From Breoghania sp963678585 (GTDB lineage Bacteria > Pseudomonadota > Alphaproteobacteria > Rhizobiales > Stappiaceae), in NCBI GenBank assembly GCA_963678585.2, contig CAXXGA010000002.1, forward strand, positions 2,604,001-2,668,000: a stretch of DNA of 64,000 nt. The letters are read 5' to 3'. Below, in pieces: positions 18,073 to 27,364 of the stretch. Each line of letters starts with the position of its first letter. Within the stretch, counting starts at the first letter, position 1. The notes under the pieces were generated by a model. The model worked only from the letters and a program-made list of their open reading frames with translations, searched no databases and was not told the origin of the DNA. The position numbers were made by a program, and so were the translations under genes.

Positions 18073-18855
18073 ATGACGGCCACCCTCGACCACATTGCCC
18101 CCGTACCCGGATGTCACAACGACCCGGATTTCGGCTTCCTGCATTCGGTTGAAAGCGGCGGCGCGGTCGATGGACCGGGCATGCGTTTCGTCTTCTTCAT
18201 GGCGGGTTGCCTGTTCCGCTGCCTCTATTGCCATAACCCGGATACCTGGAAGCTGCACAACGGCCGCCGCGTCGACGTCGATGCGATGATCGCCGAGGTC
18301 AAGCCCTATGCGAAATTCCTGAAATTCGCCGGTGGCGTCACCTTCACCGGCGGCGAACCGCTCATGCAGGCTCCGTTCGTGGGCCGCGTGATGAAGCGCA
18401 TCAAGGCCGACCTCGGCCTTCACATCGCGCTGGATACGCAAGGCTTCCTGAGCGCCCGCCTGCCGGACAAATGGTTCGACCCGGTCGATATCGTGCTTCT
18501 CGACATCAAGCATATCGACCCGGAGAAATACCACGCGCTGACCGCACAGCAGCTCCAGCCGACCCTCGATTTCGCCGAACGGCTCGCGCGGATGAACAAG
18601 CCGAGCTGGATCCGTTACGTGCTGGTGCCCGGCTGGACCGACGATCCCGACGACGTGGCGAAACTTGCCGATTACGTTGCCACTCTGGGCCCGAGCGTAG
18701 AGCGCGTGGAGGTTCTTCCCTTCCACCAGATGGGCGCTTCCAAATGGGCGGAACTGGGCATGCCCTACCAACTCGCCGATACCAAGCCGCCGACGCAAGC
18801 CGAGGCCGAAGCCGCCCGCGACATCTTCCGCGCCCGCGGCCTCAAGGTGGCGTGA
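18073..18855 (+). CDS. pflA: pyruvate formate-lyase activating enzyme, radical SAM
   Basis: A 260-residue radical SAM protein. The iron-sulfur motif CxxxCxxC is C46, C50 and C53 (GCLFRCLYCHNPDTW). GVTFTGGEPLMQ is the SAM-binding GGE motif. It abstracts the glycine hydrogen of PflB to switch it on. Length and the HNPDTW stretch match PflA of E. coli. It is co-directional with pflB with a spacer that carries a hairpin. No formate channel gene (focA) is next to it. Confidence 0.95.
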   Translation: MTATLDHIAPVPGCHNDPDFGFLHSVESGGAVDGPGMRFVFFMAGCLFRCLYCHNPDTWKLHNGRRVDVDAMIAEVKPYAKFLKFAGGVTFTGGEPLMQAPFVGRVMKRIKADLGLHIALDTQGFLSARLPDKWFDPVDIVLLDIKHIDPEKYHALTAQQLQPTLDFAERLARMNKPSWIRYVLVPGWTDDPDDVAKLADYVATLGPSVERVEVLPFHQMGASKWAELGMPYQLADTKPPTQAEAEAARDIFRARGLKVA

Positions 18856-19055
18856 GGCTGCTCCCCCCCTCTGTGAGACTCCTCCGGTCCGATTGCGAAT
18901 TTTCGTGTACATTTCTGACATGTGAAGAATGTGGCAATGCCGAAGGATAAGCTTGGCCGCGAGGGAGACGCGGCGGTCGCCGAAGTCGGTGCCCACGATG
19001 CGGGGTTACCCCCGCCGGACGCGGGCTGAGAGCGACCCGGGGAGATACGTGAACC

Positions 19056-20339
19056 ATGACGACCGTTATGGGCTGCATTACGGACGACTTCACCGGCGCG
19101 ACCGATCTGGCGAGCCAGCTTGCGCGCTCCGGCGTGAAGGTATCGCTGCGCATCGGCCTACCTTCGTCCCGCCCGGCAAATACCGCCCCCATCGAGATCA
19201 TCGCCCTGAAGATCCGCAACGCCCCCGCACACGAGGCCGTCTCGCAGGCCCGCTCGGCGCTCCAATGGCTGCGAAAGGCCGGTGCTCAGCGGTTCTTCTG
19301 GAAATACTGCTCCACCTTCGACAGCACGGAAGATGGCAATATCGGTACTGTGGCCGAAGCCCTGATGGACGAACTGGATGCGGCGCAGACCATCTACTGC
19401 CCGGCCTTTCCGGAAAACGGGCGCAGCGTCTACATGGGCAATCTCTTTGTCGGCCAGCAACTGCTCGACGAAAGCCCGATGCGGCATCATCCCCTCACCC
19501 CGATGAGGGACAGCAACCTGATGCGCTTGCTGGAGCCCCAGGTAACGCGTCCCGTCGGCCTCATAGACCGCACCACCGTGGCGCGCGGCCCGGACGCGAT
19601 CCGCGGCGCGTTGGAAGGACTTCAGACCCAGGGCATCGCGCATGTCGTTCTGGACGCGGTTACCAACACGGATCTGGAGCTGATCGCGCAGGCCTGCTGT
19701 TCCATGCCGCTTCTGACCGGCGGCAGCGCCATCGCATCTCCCCTGCCCCGCTTCTGCCTGAAATGCGGCCTGCTCTCGCGCGATGAACCCCGAAAGCCCG
19801 CACAGCCCCCGGTTTCCGCAGGCAAACCCAAGACCGTAGTCCTGTCGGGAAGCTGCTCGGCCATGACGCAAAAGCAGGTGCGCGCCTATAGGGCCCGCGG
19901 CGTACCCTGCCTGCAACTCGACCCGCTGGAACTGGCTGAGGACGGCCCCGTCGCCGCCGTCGGCTGGCTCAAGCTGCAGGACCTGACGCAAGCCCCGCTC
20001 GTCTATGCCACGACGGACGCGGAAACGGTGCGCGACGCTCAGGAAGAACTCGGCGTGACGCGCGCGGGCGATCTTGTAGAACATGCGCTCGCGGCCTGCG
20101 CACAGGCAGCCCTTGAGGTGGGCGCGCGCCGCTTCATCGTTGCCGGTGGAGAGACCTCCGGCGCGGTCACCCGGGCCCTTGGCGTGACCCGCATGGAGAT
20201 CGGCGAGGAGATCGCGCCCGGCGTTCCATGGACCTTCGCGCGCACCGGCGGCCGCGCCATCGCAATGGCGCTCAAGAGCGGCAATTTCGGCGCAGAGAGC
20301 TTCTTCACCGACGCGCAGAAAAAGCTGGACGCAGCATGA
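19056..20339 (+). CDS. otnK: four-carbon acid sugar kinase family protein (OtnK, DUF1537)
   Basis: A 427-residue kinase of the DUF1537 family. It starts MGCITDDFTGATDLASQLA, typical of the N-terminal sugar-acid-binding domain, and ends with the nucleotide-binding part (FIVAGGETSGAVTRALG and VPWTFARTGGRAIAMALKSGNFG). OtnK phosphorylates 3-oxo-tetronates. The next gene encodes the matching isomerase; the dehydrogenase and decarboxylase (otnC) steps are not adjacent. Start ATG at 19056 gives the canonical N-terminus; the 200 bases upstream hold nothing recognised. Confidence 0.88.
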   Translation: MTTVMGCITDDFTGATDLASQLARSGVKVSLRIGLPSSRPANTAPIEIIALKIRNAPAHEAVSQARSALQWLRKAGAQRFFWKYCSTFDSTEDGNIGTVAEALMDELDAAQTIYCPAFPENGRSVYMGNLFVGQQLLDESPMRHHPLTPMRDSNLMRLLEPQVTRPVGLIDRTTVARGPDAIRGALEGLQTQGIAHVVLDAVTNTDLELIAQACCSMPLLTGGSAIASPLPRFCLKCGLLSRDEPRKPAQPPVSAGKPKTVVLSGSCSAMTQKQVRAYRARGVPCLQLDPLELAEDGPVAAVGWLKLQDLTQAPLVYATTDAETVRDAQEELGVTRAGDLVEHALAACAQAALEVGARRFIVAGGETSGAVTRALGVTRMEIGEEIAPGVPWTFARTGGRAIAMALKSGNFGAESFFTDAQKKLDAA

Positions 20340-20406
20340 GTCCGCGCCTCGTTACAAGCGTGCAAGCCTCAGGCCTCATGACGAAATTCTGTGTGGAGTG
20401 GGATCG

Positions 20407-21168
20407 ATGAAATTCTCGGCCAATCTGGGCTTCCTGTGGACCGACCGCGCCTTGCCCGAGGCTATCCGGGCAGCCAAGGCTGCGGGCTTTGACGCGGTGG
20501 AATGCCACTGGCCCTATGACGAGGACCGCCAAGCGGTGAAGGTCGCGCTTGAGGAGACGGGTCTTGCCATGCTCGGCCTCAACACGCGCGGCGGCGATGT
20601 GGCGGCGGGCGAGAACGGACTTGCCGCACTCCCCGGCCGGGAGGCAGAGGCGCGCGCGGCAATCGACGAGGCTCTCGCCTATGCGCTGGCGATCGGCGCA
20701 AAGAACATTCACGTCATGGCGGGCAATGCCTCGGGCCCGGAGGCGCATACGGTTTTCATCGCAAACCTGCGCCATGCCTCAGCCAAGGCTGCCAAGCATG
20801 GCGTCACCATCCTGATCGAACCGCTGAACGCCTATGACGCACCGGACTATTTCCTGAAAACGACCGCGCAGGCCCGCGCGATCATTGAGGAAGTGAACGC
20901 GCCCAATTGCAGGCTGATGTTCGACTGCTACCACGTCCAGTTGACCGAGGGCGACCTGACCCACCGGCTGGGCGATCTGATGCCGCTCATCGGCCACATC
21001 CAGTTCGCCTCCGTGCCGGAGCGTGGCACGCCGGACAGGGGCGAGATCGCCTATGCCCACGTCTTCAAGGTGATCGAAGATCTCGGCTTCACCACGCCGC
21101 TGGGCGCAGAGTACAAGCCTGACGGCCCCACCGACGAAAGCCTCGGCTGGCTCGCAGAATATCGTTAG
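20407..21168 (+). CDS. otnI: 2-oxo-tetronate isomerase/hydroxypyruvate isomerase family (OtnI)
   Basis: A 253-residue TIM-barrel protein with the hydroxypyruvate isomerase style: SANLGFLWTDRALPEAI at the start, AGFDAVECHWPYD, ILIEPLNAYDAPDYF with the metal-binding Glu, CRLMFDCYHVQLTEGDL, and GEIAYAHVF. It would interconvert 2-oxo- and 3-oxo-tetronates before OtnK acts. An ATG at 20407 fits the purine-rich GTGGAGTGGG before it; a GTG at 20398 is possible. The stop overlaps that of the convergent racemase gene. Confidence 0.88.
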   Translation: MKFSANLGFLWTDRALPEAIRAAKAAGFDAVECHWPYDEDRQAVKVALEETGLAMLGLNTRGGDVAAGENGLAALPGREAEARAAIDEALAYALAIGAKNIHVMAGNASGPEAHTVFIANLRHASAKAAKHGVTILIEPLNAYDAPDYFLKTTAQARAIIEEVNAPNCRLMFDCYHVQLTEGDLTHRLGDLMPLIGHIQFASVPERGTPDRGEIAYAHVFKVIEDLGFTTPLGAEYKPDGPTDESLGWLAEYR

Positions 21169-21851
21169 CCGTCGGCGGCAATGCCATCCGACGCGAGCGC
21201 TCGCGCCATCCACCGGGCAGCGGCCGAAACCGGATCGAGAAGCGGCAGGGCGGTGCGGCCCCCGATGCGCAACCTTGCATCGGAAAGCGGCCCGCCGCCG
21301 ATGCACACAACCTCCGCCCCGGCGGCCTTCGCCCGCGCAATCGCCTTTTCAAGCTCGGCATCGAGCCGGTCCTTGTCCGCCATCAACGCAGCCACATCCT
21401 CAGCCGCCGTCAGATAGGTGCCACAATAGAGCGCGCCGTGGCCAAGCTCCCCGACACGCGCCTCGATGCGCGCGACCAGATCGGGCGTCGTGGTGGCGAC
21501 CGCGAAACGGCCGATGGCGGCGGCTTCGGCAAAACAGGCAGCCGCGATCCCCGTCACCGGACAGCCGACGGTTTCCGCAAGCTCGCCCGCCAGCACATCC
21601 GCGCCCGGGTCGCCAAAGGCGGAAACGATGACCCCGGCGGGGTTCATCCCCGCAACTTCACCGCCCAACGCCGCGACCTCGCGCGCTGCCCCGTCCAGTT
21701 GCTCTTCGTTGGTGATAAGCGGCGGACCAGCCCGCACCGTCAGGCCTTCGATGGGCAAACCGGGCTGCGCCGTGCGCGCAACTCCCACCATCATCTGCGT
21801 GGTCTCGGCATTGGTGTTGGGATTGATCAAGATGACGGGCCGCACGGCCAT
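21165..21851 (-). CDS. Asp/Glu/hydantoin racemase family protein
   Basis: A 228-residue protein of the Asp/Glu racemase superfamily. It opens VILINPNTNAETTQMM, usual for hydantoin racemases. The two catalytic cysteines expected of the family can be assigned to ITGIAAAC-like TGIAAACFAEAA and to EVVCIGGGPLSD. Such enzymes racemise hydantoins, amino acids or related acids. The start at 21851 has AAGGCGG before it. It is convergent with otnI and lies downstream of hutF on the same strand but past a terminator, so it probably has its own promoter. Confidence 0.85.
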   Translation of the reverse strand: MAVRPVILINPNTNAETTQMMVGVARTAQPGLPIEGLTVRAGPPLITNEEQLDGAAREVAALGGEVAGMNPAGVIVSAFGDPGADVLAGELAETVGCPVTGIAAACFAEAAAIGRFAVATTTPDLVARIEARVGELGHGALYCGTYLTAAEDVAALMADKDRLDAELEKAIARAKAAGAEVVCIGGGPLSDARLRIGGRTALPLLDPVSAAARWMARALASDGIAADG

Positions 21852-22013
21852 GATGTTCCGCCTTTCGGGTTTTGAACATGAAGGCCGAACGTGAAGTTTG
21901 CCGCTCCGCGGACAGGGTTCCCCGCCCAACTGCCTTGGCGTGCAGCTTGGCCGGAAATCTCTCGCCTTTCAACAGGTTCCCGGCATCAACGACGCCAGAA
22001 CGCGGAAAACGGA

Positions 22014-22036
22014 CGGGGGCGAAAACCTCGCCCCCG
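22014..22036 (-). terminator. terminator-like hairpin after hutF
   Basis: CGGGGGCGA (22014-22022) pairs with TCGCCCCCG (22028-22036). Read on the minus strand it lies just past the hutF stop and is followed after a few bases by TTTT, consistent with the end of the hutGF transcript. Confidence 0.6.
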
Positions 22037-22041
22037 CAAGA

Positions 22042-23406
22042 TCAGGCAAGGCCCGTCTCATTCATCAGATCCTGCATTGTGGAGCGGAACCGGGCGGAGA
22101 TATCCGCACGCGCCACATGACGCCCGCCTTCCACCACCTGCCGCCCGCGCGCCCATACCGCATCGGGGCGGAACGCACCGCCGAAGATCCAGCCATCGAT
22201 GAGCCGGTCCTGTGTGAGCCAGGGCGCATCATCGTTCCTGAAGGTGACGAAGCTTGCAAGCCCGCCCGCAACGAGATCGGTGGACCGGCCGAGCGCCGTC
22301 CCCCCGCCGGAGCGCGCCGCCTCGAACAGCTCCCGCCCCGTGGACGCCCCCTGCCCGGCCAGAACCGCGCGATTGCCATGGGCCAGACGCTGCGAATATT
22401 CAAGCTGGCGAAGCTCCTGCGCGACATCGATCAGGACGTTGGAATCGGTGCCGATGCCGAAAGCCCCGCCCTGCTCGAACAGCCCCTTGCAGCGTGAAAT
22501 GCCGTCGCCGAGATTGCCCTCCGTTACCGGGCAAAGCCCGACGGTCGCCTTGGAAAGCACGATGGCGTCGAGTTCTTCCGGCGTCAGATGCGTGGCATGG
22601 ATCAGGCACCAGCGGTTATCGACCGGCGCATTATCGAGAAGCCATTCCACGGGCCGCCTGCCGGACCATTGAAGGCAGTCTTCCACTTCCTTCACCTGCT
22701 CCGCCACGTGAATGTGGATCGGCCCATTTCCGGCCAGTTCCACGACAGCGGAAAGTTCGTCGGGCGCTACGGCGCGCAGGCTGTGCGGGGCGACGCCCAC
22801 AGAGACGCCCGGCTGAGCGGCAGCCAGTTCCCGGCACCGCTCCACGATACGGGTGAACCCGTCGACATCGTTGATGAAGCGGCGCTGCCCATCGACGGGT
22901 GCCGCACCTCCGAAGGTGGAATGGGCATAGAAGGAGGGAAGCAGCGTCACATCCATGCCCGTGGCGCCCGCGGCCGCTGCGATGCGATCGGAAAGCTCGC
23001 CGATATTGGCATACGGGCTGCCGTCGCGATCATGGTGGAGATAGTGAAATTCGCCCACATGGCAGAAACCTGCCTCGACCATCTCCATGTAGAGTTGGGT
23101 GGCGACCGCCTCCATCTGGTCCGGGTCCATGGAGAGCGCGAAGCGATACATCACGTCCCGCCAGGTCCAGAAGGTATCCGTTCCGGAACCACGGGTCTCC
23201 GCCAGCCCCGCCATGGCGCGCTGGAAGGCGTGGCTGTGATGGTTGCTCATGCCAGGCAGGAGATGATCGATGCGGACGTCTCCGCCTTGCGGCTTTGCAC
23301 CGGGGGTGATGCTGGCGATTATCTCGCCCTCAAGAGTGAGACGCACGTCCTGCGCCCAGCCACCGGGCAGAAGCGCGTTTTGCGCATGAATGGTCGTAGT
23401 AGACAT
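22042..23406 (-). CDS. hutF: formimidoylglutamate deiminase
   Basis: A 454-residue amidohydrolase-superfamily enzyme. Metal and catalytic stretches are HHSHAFQRAMAG (H57, H59), GEFHYLHHD, HIHVAEQ, CLIHATHL and GIGTDSN, as in HutF. It converts N-formimino-L-glutamate to N-formyl-L-glutamate and ammonia, the five-step histidine route. HutG, the next enzyme, is encoded 100 bases upstream. The start MSTTTIHAQ at 23406 is chosen over an upstream in-frame ATG because it begins the conserved domain. Confidence 0.93.
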   Translation of the reverse strand: MSTTTIHAQNALLPGGWAQDVRLTLEGEIIASITPGAKPQGGDVRIDHLLPGMSNHHSHAFQRAMAGLAETRGSGTDTFWTWRDVMYRFALSMDPDQMEAVATQLYMEMVEAGFCHVGEFHYLHHDRDGSPYANIGELSDRIAAAAGATGMDVTLLPSFYAHSTFGGAAPVDGQRRFINDVDGFTRIVERCRELAAAQPGVSVGVAPHSLRAVAPDELSAVVELAGNGPIHIHVAEQVKEVEDCLQWSGRRPVEWLLDNAPVDNRWCLIHATHLTPEELDAIVLSKATVGLCPVTEGNLGDGISRCKGLFEQGGAFGIGTDSNVLIDVAQELRQLEYSQRLAHGNRAVLAGQGASTGRELFEAARSGGGTALGRSTDLVAGGLASFVTFRNDDAPWLTQDRLIDGWIFGGAFRPDAVWARGRQVVEGGRHVARADISARFRSTMQDLMNETGLA

Positions 23407-23506
23407 GATCCGGTTGTTCTCGTTGTCTTTCGCCTGAATGCCCGGCACCGCAGATGCGCCGCCGGGCTGGCTGTCTCTCCAAAATAGTGGATCCGGCAGA
23501 GCGTAA

Positions 23507-24331
23507 TCAGGCCGCGCTCGAAACGCTCAGCGCATGGGCTTCGATCCGCGCCAGCATGTCGGCGAGCGTCTTGCGCAGCTTCTCCGCCTTTGCCGGATCG
23601 TAGTCGAAGGGCAGTTCCTCGCTCACCAGATGCGTGGACTGGGCAAGTTCGAGCTGGATCGAATGAATGCCCTCTTCCGGACGTCCGTAATGGCGGGTCG
23701 TCCAGCCGCCCTTGAAGCGCCCGTTGAGAACGCTCGTGAAGTCGGAAGCCTCCGCTGCCTCCACCGCAGCCGCCTCGATTTCCGGCGCGCATGACGCTCC
23801 GCTGTTCGTGCCGAGGTTGAGATCCGGCAAGGTACCTTCGAAGAGGAAGGGAATATGTGAGCGGATGGAATGGCAATCGAACAGCACGGCGATACCGTGG
23901 ATTGCCTTCACCCGCTGAAGCTCCGCCTCCACGGCGGCATGATAGGGCCGGTGATAGGCGGCCACGCGCTCCGCGATATCCTGATCCGTCGGCTCTTGAC
24001 CCTCGATCCAGATCGGGTTGTTGTCGAAGTCGGTATTCGAGATCAGCCCGGTGCTGTTCTGCCCCGGATAGAGGTTGCTGCCTTCGGGATCGCGATTGGC
24101 GTCGATCACGTAGCGGCTGAAGAGCGCGCGCACCTTGGTCGCGTTCGGCAGCAGGCCGTCATAGAGCCGGTGAACGTGCCAGTCCGTGTCGCTGACGGTT
24201 CGGCCGAGGTCGTTCAGCCGGGCCATGATGGCGGGCGGCACAAAGGTGCCGGTATGGGGCATCGCGAGAACGACGGGAGAGGTGCCGTGGGTTACTTCGA
24301 AGACGGCATCGGCTGGCGATTGATCGCTCAT
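23507..24331 (-). CDS. hutG: N-formylglutamate deformylase
   Basis: A 274-residue protein of the N-formylglutamate amidohydrolase family. Typical stretches are VVLAMPHTGTFVPP, YVIDANRDPEGSNLYPGQ, VLFDCHSIRSHIP and VHSIQLELAQS-like IHSIQLELAQSTHL. It releases formate and glutamate from N-formylglutamate. It sits between an amino-acid ABC transporter and hutF on one strand. The earlier histidine-pathway genes hutH, hutU and hutI are not in this window. Confidence 0.94.
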   Translation of the reverse strand: MSDQSPADAVFEVTHGTSPVVLAMPHTGTFVPPAIMARLNDLGRTVSDTDWHVHRLYDGLLPNATKVRALFSRYVIDANRDPEGSNLYPGQNSTGLISNTDFDNNPIWIEGQEPTDQDIAERVAAYHRPYHAAVEAELQRVKAIHGIAVLFDCHSIRSHIPFLFEGTLPDLNLGTNSGASCAPEIEAAAVEAAEASDFTSVLNGRFKGGWTTRHYGRPEEGIHSIQLELAQSTHLVSEELPFDYDPAKAEKLRKTLADMLARIEAHALSVSSAA

Positions 24332-24410
24332 TTTTCGTATCCTGTTGGGGGCGGTATCAGGAGGGGGCAGCGGCCACCGCCTGACCGCTCCCCGGGATCA
24401 GACGGTCGGC

Positions 24411-25172
24411 TCAGTTGCTCAGGATCGACCGAAGGAAATTCTGCGTACGCTCATGCCGGGGGTTGGAGAAGACCTCCTCCGGCGTGCCGTGCTCGATGAC
24501 CGTACCATCCATCACCAGCACCTCGTCGGCCACCTCGCGGGCAAAGCCCATCTCGTGGGTCACCACGATCATGGTCATGCCCTCTCTGGCGAGCTGCTTC
24601 ATCACCTGAAGTACTTCGCCAACCAACTCCGGATCGAGCGCGGAGGTCGGCTCGTCGAAGAGCATGACCTTGGGCTCCATGGCGAGCGCGCGCGCAATGG
24701 CGACGCGCTGCTTCTGACCGCCGGAAAGCTGTGCCGGATAAGCGTTCGCGCGGTCCTTCAGGCCGACCTTGGCCAACAGGTTGAGCGCAATCTCTTCCGC
24801 CTTCTTCTGGCCCAGCCCCCGCAGCTTGCGCGGGCCGACGGCCACATTGTCGAGAACGGAGAGATGCGGAAACAGATTGAAGCCCTGGAACACCATGCCG
24901 ACCTGCATGCGCAGCGCGTTCAGCTCGCGCTCCGGCAGCATCACGCCATCGACCACCAGATCCTTGTCGCAGATGCGGATGGAACCGCGCTGCGGCACCT
25001 CAAGGCAGTTGCAGCAGCGCAAAAGCGTGCTTTTGCCCGAGCCCGACGGCCCGATGACAACCACCACCTGCGAGGGCATCACCTCAAGCGTGATGTCGCG
25101 CAGCACGTTGACTTCGCCGAAATCCTTACCCAGATCGCGGATTTCAACAATGGGTTTCACGGTCTCGCTCAC
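24411..25172 (-). CDS. polar amino-acid ABC transporter ATP-binding protein (HisP/GlnQ type)
   Basis: A 253-residue ATPase with Walker A GPSGSGKST, signature LSGGQKQR and Walker B VMLFDEPTSALDP, plus the HisP/GlnQ-type MVFQGFNLFPHLSVLDNV. It overlaps the permease gene by 4 bases. Context with hutG and hutF suggests uptake of histidine, formiminoglutamate or formylglutamate. Confidence 0.94.
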   Translation of the reverse strand: MSETVKPIVEIRDLGKDFGEVNVLRDITLEVMPSQVVVVIGPSGSGKSTLLRCCNCLEVPQRGSIRICDKDLVVDGVMLPERELNALRMQVGMVFQGFNLFPHLSVLDNVAVGPRKLRGLGQKKAEEIALNLLAKVGLKDRANAYPAQLSGGQKQRVAIARALAMEPKVMLFDEPTSALDPELVGEVLQVMKQLAREGMTMIVVTHEMGFAREVADEVLVMDGTVIEHGTPEEVFSNPRHERTQNFLRSILSN

Positions 25173-25837
25173 TGAACCATCCCTCCAAGGCGCATACGCC
25201 TTTCAAGAAGCCGCAGGGTCATGCCCGCCGCGCTCGTGAGAACCAGATAGATCAGAGCCACGACGAGATAGACCTCCAGCGAACGGTAGGACACGGAAAT
25301 GATCTTCTGACCTTCATGCATGAGGTCGGAGATGGTGAGCAGCGAAACCAGCGCGGAATTCTTGATCAGCGCGATGAACTCGTTGCCCAGCGGCGGCACC
25401 ATGCGCAGGATCGCCTGCGGCAGGATGATGATCCGCATCGCCTGCACATAGGACATGCCCATGGAGCGGGCCGCTTCCATCTGTCCGCGGTCGATGGACT
25501 GGATCGCGCCGCGCACGATTTCCGACACGTAGGAGCCGGAATAAAGCCCCAGCCCGATCACGCCGCAAAAGAAGGCGGGCAGCATGATATCGAACCGCGG
25601 CAGGCCGAAGAACAGCAGGAACAACTGCACGAGAAGGGGAGTTCCCCGAAAGAACAGGACGTAGGTGGACGCCACGCCGTAGATGATCCGCCGCTCGGGA
25701 TTGAGCCGGGCCATGCCGATCAGAAGACCGACAATGATGCTGAGCACGAGCGAGGCGACCGTCACTTCCACGGTCGTCAGCGCACCGTGGAGCAGATCCG
25801 GAAACCCTCCCCAGACCGGCGAAAAATCGAATTCCAT
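25169..25837 (-). CDS. polar amino-acid ABC transporter permease
   Basis: A 222-residue His/Glu/Gln/Arg-type permease. It shows the family sequence VEVTVASLVLSIIVGLLIGMAR near the start and the coupling loop QMEAARSMGMSYVQAMRIIILP. It is the only permease of the system, so it would act as a homodimer. It lies 37 bases after the binding-protein gene. Confidence 0.94.
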   Translation of the reverse strand: MEFDFSPVWGGFPDLLHGALTTVEVTVASLVLSIIVGLLIGMARLNPERRIIYGVASTYVLFFRGTPLLVQLFLLFFGLPRFDIMLPAFFCGVIGLGLYSGSYVSEIVRGAIQSIDRGQMEAARSMGMSYVQAMRIIILPQAILRMVPPLGNEFIALIKNSALVSLLTISDLMHEGQKIISVSYRSLEVYLVVALIYLVLTSAAGMTLRLLERRMRLGGMVQ

Positions 25838-25874
25838 CAGAGAACTCCCACAAGATACTCGTGTCTGCTACGGC

Positions 25875-26618
25875 TTATTTGACGCCGCCGAACCACTTGT
25901 CGACGAGCGCATCATAGGTGCCGTCGGCCTTGATCTCCTTGAGAGCCTTGTTGAAGGCCTCGGTCACTTCCGGCAGGTCCTTGCGTACCGCGATGCCGTA
26001 CTGCTCGGTGGTCACCTGTTCCGGGATCACGCGAATGGAGGGATTCTTGCTGGCAAACAGAAGCGCCGCCGGCTTGCCGGTGACAGCCGCGTCGGTACGC
26101 CCGATCAGAACGAGATTGAACATCTCCTCGTTCTTCTCCACCTCGACGAGCTTCGCTTCCGGATGGTGCTCGCTCAGATAGGCGACGGACTTGGTGCCGA
26201 CCTGAACGGAGACCTTCTTGCCGGCCAGATCGGCAGGGCTCTTGATGTCCGTATTATCGGACTTGGTCAGCACGACCAGACCGCCCGGATAATAGGTGTC
26301 GGAGAAATCGACGACCTGCTTGCGCTTGTCGGTGATGTAGATGGCGGAAACCGCCACATCGAAACGCTTGGCCACGAGGCCCGGAACCAAACCCTTGAAG
26401 TCGATCTGGGTCCACTTGATCTCACGGCCCATCTTTTCGCCCAGCGCCTCGATCATCTCGATGTCGAAGCCGGTCATCTTGCCGTTGTCATAATATTCGA
26501 ACGGGGGGAAGGTCGCATCCGTGGCGACATTCAGAACCTTGGCGTCCTGCGCCTGGGCAAAACCTGCCAGTGAAAGCGCACATGCAGCGCCGAGCGCCAT
26601 TTTTTTCCAGATTTTCAT
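25875..26618 (-). CDS. amino-acid ABC transporter substrate-binding protein
   Basis: A 247-residue periplasmic protein with a signal peptide ending FAQAQ and the family 3 features VATDATFPPFEYYDNGKMTGFDIEM and ISAIYITDKRKQVVDFSDTY-like VSAIYITDKRKQVVDFS. There are two candidate starts; the ATG at 26618 has AGAGGGA at a good distance, whereas the ATG at 26624 is too close to it. It lies 14 bases after the IclR gene, so regulator and transporter look co-transcribed. Confidence 0.93.
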   Translation of the reverse strand: MKIWKKMALGAACALSLAGFAQAQDAKVLNVATDATFPPFEYYDNGKMTGFDIEMIEALGEKMGREIKWTQIDFKGLVPGLVAKRFDVAVSAIYITDKRKQVVDFSDTYYPGGLVVLTKSDNTDIKSPADLAGKKVSVQVGTKSVAYLSEHHPEAKLVEVEKNEEMFNLVLIGRTDAAVTGKPAALLFASKNPSIRVIPEQVTTEQYGIAVRKDLPEVTEAFNKALKEIKADGTYDALVDKWFGGVK

Positions 26619-26632
26619 TGTCATTTCCCTCT

Positions 26633-27364
26633 TTAGTGATCGCCGCTTCCTGCCAGAAGCAGGCTGATATCTGCCGCGGCCCGAACCGTTGCCGCGACAA
26701 ATTCCTCTTGCCGGTCCCCAACCCGAATGATCGGAACCATCAGCGTGAGACCGCACACAAGCCGCTGGCCGGGTCCGAAAACCGGCGCGCTCACGCCCCA
26801 GACGCCGAAATCGACCTCGCTCTCGCTGATGGCGTAGCCGCGCGCGCGGATCGTCGCGAGTTCCGCCTCCAGCGCCTCAAGCTCCGCACCGCGCGGAAGG
26901 GCCTGAAGGGCGAGACGGCGCGTATCTTCGGGCATGTGAGCGAGAAGAAGCTTGGCCGATGCCCCCTTGTGCAACGGCTGCGCCCGCCCCTTGGCAAAGG
27001 AGCAGCGCAAGGGCTGCGCGCTTTCGATCATGTCCACGCAGAACACATCCGCGGCCATCGCCTGCATCAGGCCGACGCTTTCCTGCGTCACGCGCGAAAG
27101 CTCCAGCATGACCGGGCGCGCGAGCGAGGCGATCATTTCCATGTTGTCCATGGCCTGACCGAGCCGCCAGCAGGCTGGCCCCGGCGCAAGCCCCGCATCG
27201 CGCCCCAGATCGACGATCAGGTCGTATTTCTTCAAAAGCGAGATGTGGCGATAGGCGGACGACAGCGGCACATCGAGCGCCTGCGCCAGCTGCGCAGCCG
27301 TCATGGGCCGCGGGGCCCCGGCAACGGCAATCAAGGCATCAAGGACACGCTCGGCAGCGGACAT
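26633..27364 (-). CDS. IclR-family transcriptional regulator
   Basis: A 243-residue regulator. The winged helix-turn-helix is in residues about 5-55 (MTAAQLAQALDVPLSSAYRHISLLKKYDL). The C-terminal effector domain includes ASAKLLLAHMPEDTRR and VSAPVFGPGQRLVCGLTLMVP. As first gene of the transporter-hutG-hutF unit it is the likely local regulator, perhaps sensing a histidine-pathway intermediate. Histidine genes are more often run by HutC, so this is an unusual pairing. Confidence 0.92.
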   Translation of the reverse strand: MSAAERVLDALIAVAGAPRPMTAAQLAQALDVPLSSAYRHISLLKKYDLIVDLGRDAGLAPGPACWRLGQAMDNMEMIASLARPVMLELSRVTQESVGLMQAMAADVFCVDMIESAQPLRCSFAKGRAQPLHKGASAKLLLAHMPEDTRRLALQALPRGAELEALEAELATIRARGYAISESEVDFGVWGVSAPVFGPGQRLVCGLTLMVPIIRVGDRQEEFVAATVRAAADISLLLAGSGDH

